Source: Rhodovulum visakhapatnamense
GTDB taxonomy: Bacteria > Pseudomonadota > Alphaproteobacteria > Rhodobacterales > Rhodobacteraceae
Direction of reading: 5' to 3'
NCBI RefSeq assembly: GCF_004365965.1
Contig: NZ_SOEB01000006.1
Span: 62,001 to 126,000 of the forward strand
Length of the DNA stretch: 64,000 nt
Every line of letters begins with the position of its first letter. Within the stretch, counting starts at the first letter, position 1. The position numbers were made by a program, and so were the translations under genes. Below are positions 63,118-64,000 of the stretch, piece after piece. The notes under the pieces were generated by a model. That model was given only the letters and a program-made list of their open reading frames with translations, ran no database searches and had not been told where the DNA came from.

Positions 63118-63537
63118 ATGACGGCGGAGGGGCAGAGGCCGCTGGTCGCGGTTTTGGCCGTGGTGATCCGCGCGGGCCAGGTGTTGCTGGTGCGCCGCGC
63201 CAACCCGCCCGATGCGGGCTTCTGGGGCTTTCCCGGCGGCAAGGTCGAGTTCGCCGAGCCGCTGCTGGCCGCCGCCGCCCGCGAGCTGTTCGAGGAGACC
63301 GGCATCCGGGCCGAGCCGCAGGCGGTGCTGACCGCGCTCGACGCGCTCGACCGCGGCCCGGACGGGCAGGTGCTGGGGCATTTCGTGCTGGTCGCGGTTC
63401 GCTGCCTCTGGCAGTCGGGCGCGCCTGTCGCGGCCGACGACGCGCTCGAGGCGCGCTGGGTCGCGCTGGACGAGCTTGAGGCGCTGGCCCCGCAAAGCGC
63501 CGACGTCACCCGGGTGGCCCGGCTGGCCGCCGGATGA
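63118..63537 (+). CDS. Nudix hydrolase
   Basis: A 139-residue pyrophosphohydrolase. The Nudix box is complete at residues 41-63: GKVEFAEPLLAAAARELFEE followed by TGI. The N-terminal VAVLAVVIRAGQVLLVRRA and the residues around the box suggest an ADP-ribose or MutT-like/NUDT substrate, not a coenzyme A one, but this is uncertain. It begins 6 bases after the phosphorylase stop and is probably co-transcribed; a role in hydrolysing sugar nucleotides of the same pathway is conceivable. Confidence 0.88.
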   Translation: MTAEGQRPLVAVLAVVIRAGQVLLVRRANPPDAGFWGFPGGKVEFAEPLLAAAARELFEETGIRAEPQAVLTALDALDRGPDGQVLGHFVLVAVRCLWQSGAPVAADDALEARWVALDELEALAPQSADVTRVARLAAG

Positions 63538-63541
63538 GCTT

Positions 63542-64000
63542 TCAGTCGCCCGAGGGCCCGAAATCGGCCGCGTCCGCCGCCACCGCCGCCAGCATGTCGT
63601 CCATCAGGGTCGGGTCGGCCGAATGCACCCGGTTCCAGGTCGGGATGAAGGGGGTTTCGGCGGGGTTGTCCAGAAACACCCGACCGGCCTCGGTGATGTT
63701 CTGGGCGAACATCTCGATGGTGTTCTCCTCGGCATGGCGGTCGAGGCTCAGCCCGTTCATCCGCGCGTCGTTGTAATAGCAGTCCAGAAGGTCCAGCGCC
63801 TCGCGGTAATAGGTGGCCTTCAGGGTGCGGAAGATCTCTTCGGAAAACACCGTGCCATCGGCCGCCAGCTTGCGGAAGATCGATTTGCAGATATCGACCG
63901 ACATCCGCGACAGCCCGCGCGAGGCATCCTCGGGCGAGACCGGCTGGTGCTTGTGGTCATAGGCGTCCGAGATCTCGACCTGACAGACCGAGCGCGGCGC
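63542..64000 (-). CDS. gpgS: Glucosyl-3-phosphoglycerate synthase-like GT81 glycosyltransferase (5' part outside the window)
   Basis: C-terminal 152 residues of a glycosyltransferase that continues past the window edge. Visible: RSVCQVEISDAYDHKHQPVS and SRGLSRMSVDICKSIFRKLA, then FRTLKATYYREALDLLDCYY, GLSLDRHAEENTIEMFAQNI and FIPTWNRVHSA. This matches from memory the GT81 retaining enzymes (GpgS) that transfer glucose from NDP-glucose to 3-phosphoglycerate, the first step of glucosylglycerate synthesis. The DHKHQ and WNRV elements belong to its metal and acceptor region. It faces the Nudix gene tail to tail, 4 bases apart. Mannosyl-3-phosphoglycerate synthase activity is an alternative. Confidence 0.65.
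   Translation of the reverse strand, partial: APRSVCQVEISDAYDHKHQPVSPEDASRGLSRMSVDICKSIFRKLAADGTVFSEEIFRTLKATYYREALDLLDCYYNDARMNGLSLDRHAEENTIEMFAQNITEAGRVFLDNPAETPFIPTWNRVHSADPTLMDDMLAAVAADAADFGPSGD

Noticed and set aside
1-64000. tRNA, rRNA, CRISPR array or prophage
   Set aside because: No T-arm-like conserved sequences, repeat-spacer patterns or phage genes were found when reading the intergenic regions.

Overview
The window is GC-rich chromosomal DNA of an alphaproteobacterium, most likely a member of Rhodobacterales (Rhodobacter/Rhodovulum/Paracoccus-like). This rests on gene content: a bhcRABCD cluster, the rpoZ-rel-DUF2062-pdxJ run, DUF1491 next to recO, and a zur-znuCB/znuA locus. No rRNA, tRNA, CRISPR array or prophage was seen. 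Most of the sequence is housekeeping. One insertion sequence is present.

Layout. 1-5.6 kb: the end of rluA, a 1-Cys peroxiredoxin, a family-2 glycosyltransferase, pnp, an unrecognised gene, and rpsO. 5.8-16 kb: a very acidic protein, era, a bacterioferritin, a TPR protein, acpS-lepB-rnc on the opposite strand, then pdxJ, DUF2062, rel, rpoZ and folK. This looks like an ancestral operon that has been cut up and partly inverted. 16-20.4 kb: a NYN protein, a YqaA-like membrane protein, ispH, a LysE exporter, DUF3429, a methyltransferase and rnhA. 20.4-21.3 kb: an IS5-type element whose transposase is split at a palindrome. 21.3-31.5 kb: small metabolic enzymes, pheT and pheS in convergent orientation, recO and DUF1491. 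32-39 kb: a chemotaxis receptor, a ugpBAEC-type ABC transporter with a frameshift in ugpC, and an Lrp regulator. 39.4-43 kb: a 5-oxoprolinase-type enzyme.

43-48.5 kb is the metabolic centrepiece: bhcR divergent from bhcA-bhcB-bhcC-bhcD, the complete beta-hydroxyaspartate cycle. It converts two glyoxylate into oxaloacetate without carbon loss, so glycolate-derived carbon can be assimilated. 48.5-51.6 kb is the zinc-uptake locus (znuA divergent from zur-znuC-znuB) with a palindromic Zur-box candidate between the two arms. 51.6-59.9 kb holds a TehA/SLAC1-type transporter and a full cytochrome bd system (cydDC, cydAB and a 41-residue cydX), with an NsrR-like Rrf2 regulator divergent from cydD. 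This suggests nitric-oxide-responsive respiration.

59.9-64 kb is the least ordinary block: a glycerate kinase, a GH13_18 phosphorylase, a Nudix hydrolase and the end of a GT81-like glucosyl-3-phosphoglycerate synthase. Together they suggest a make-and-recycle system for the compatible solute glucosylglycerate, possibly controlled at a near-perfect 30-bp dyad in front of the phosphorylase. No wholly unknown multigene system is clear. The strongest leads are this glucosylglycerate block, the operator architecture of bhc, and the proposed NsrR/cyd/TehA link.
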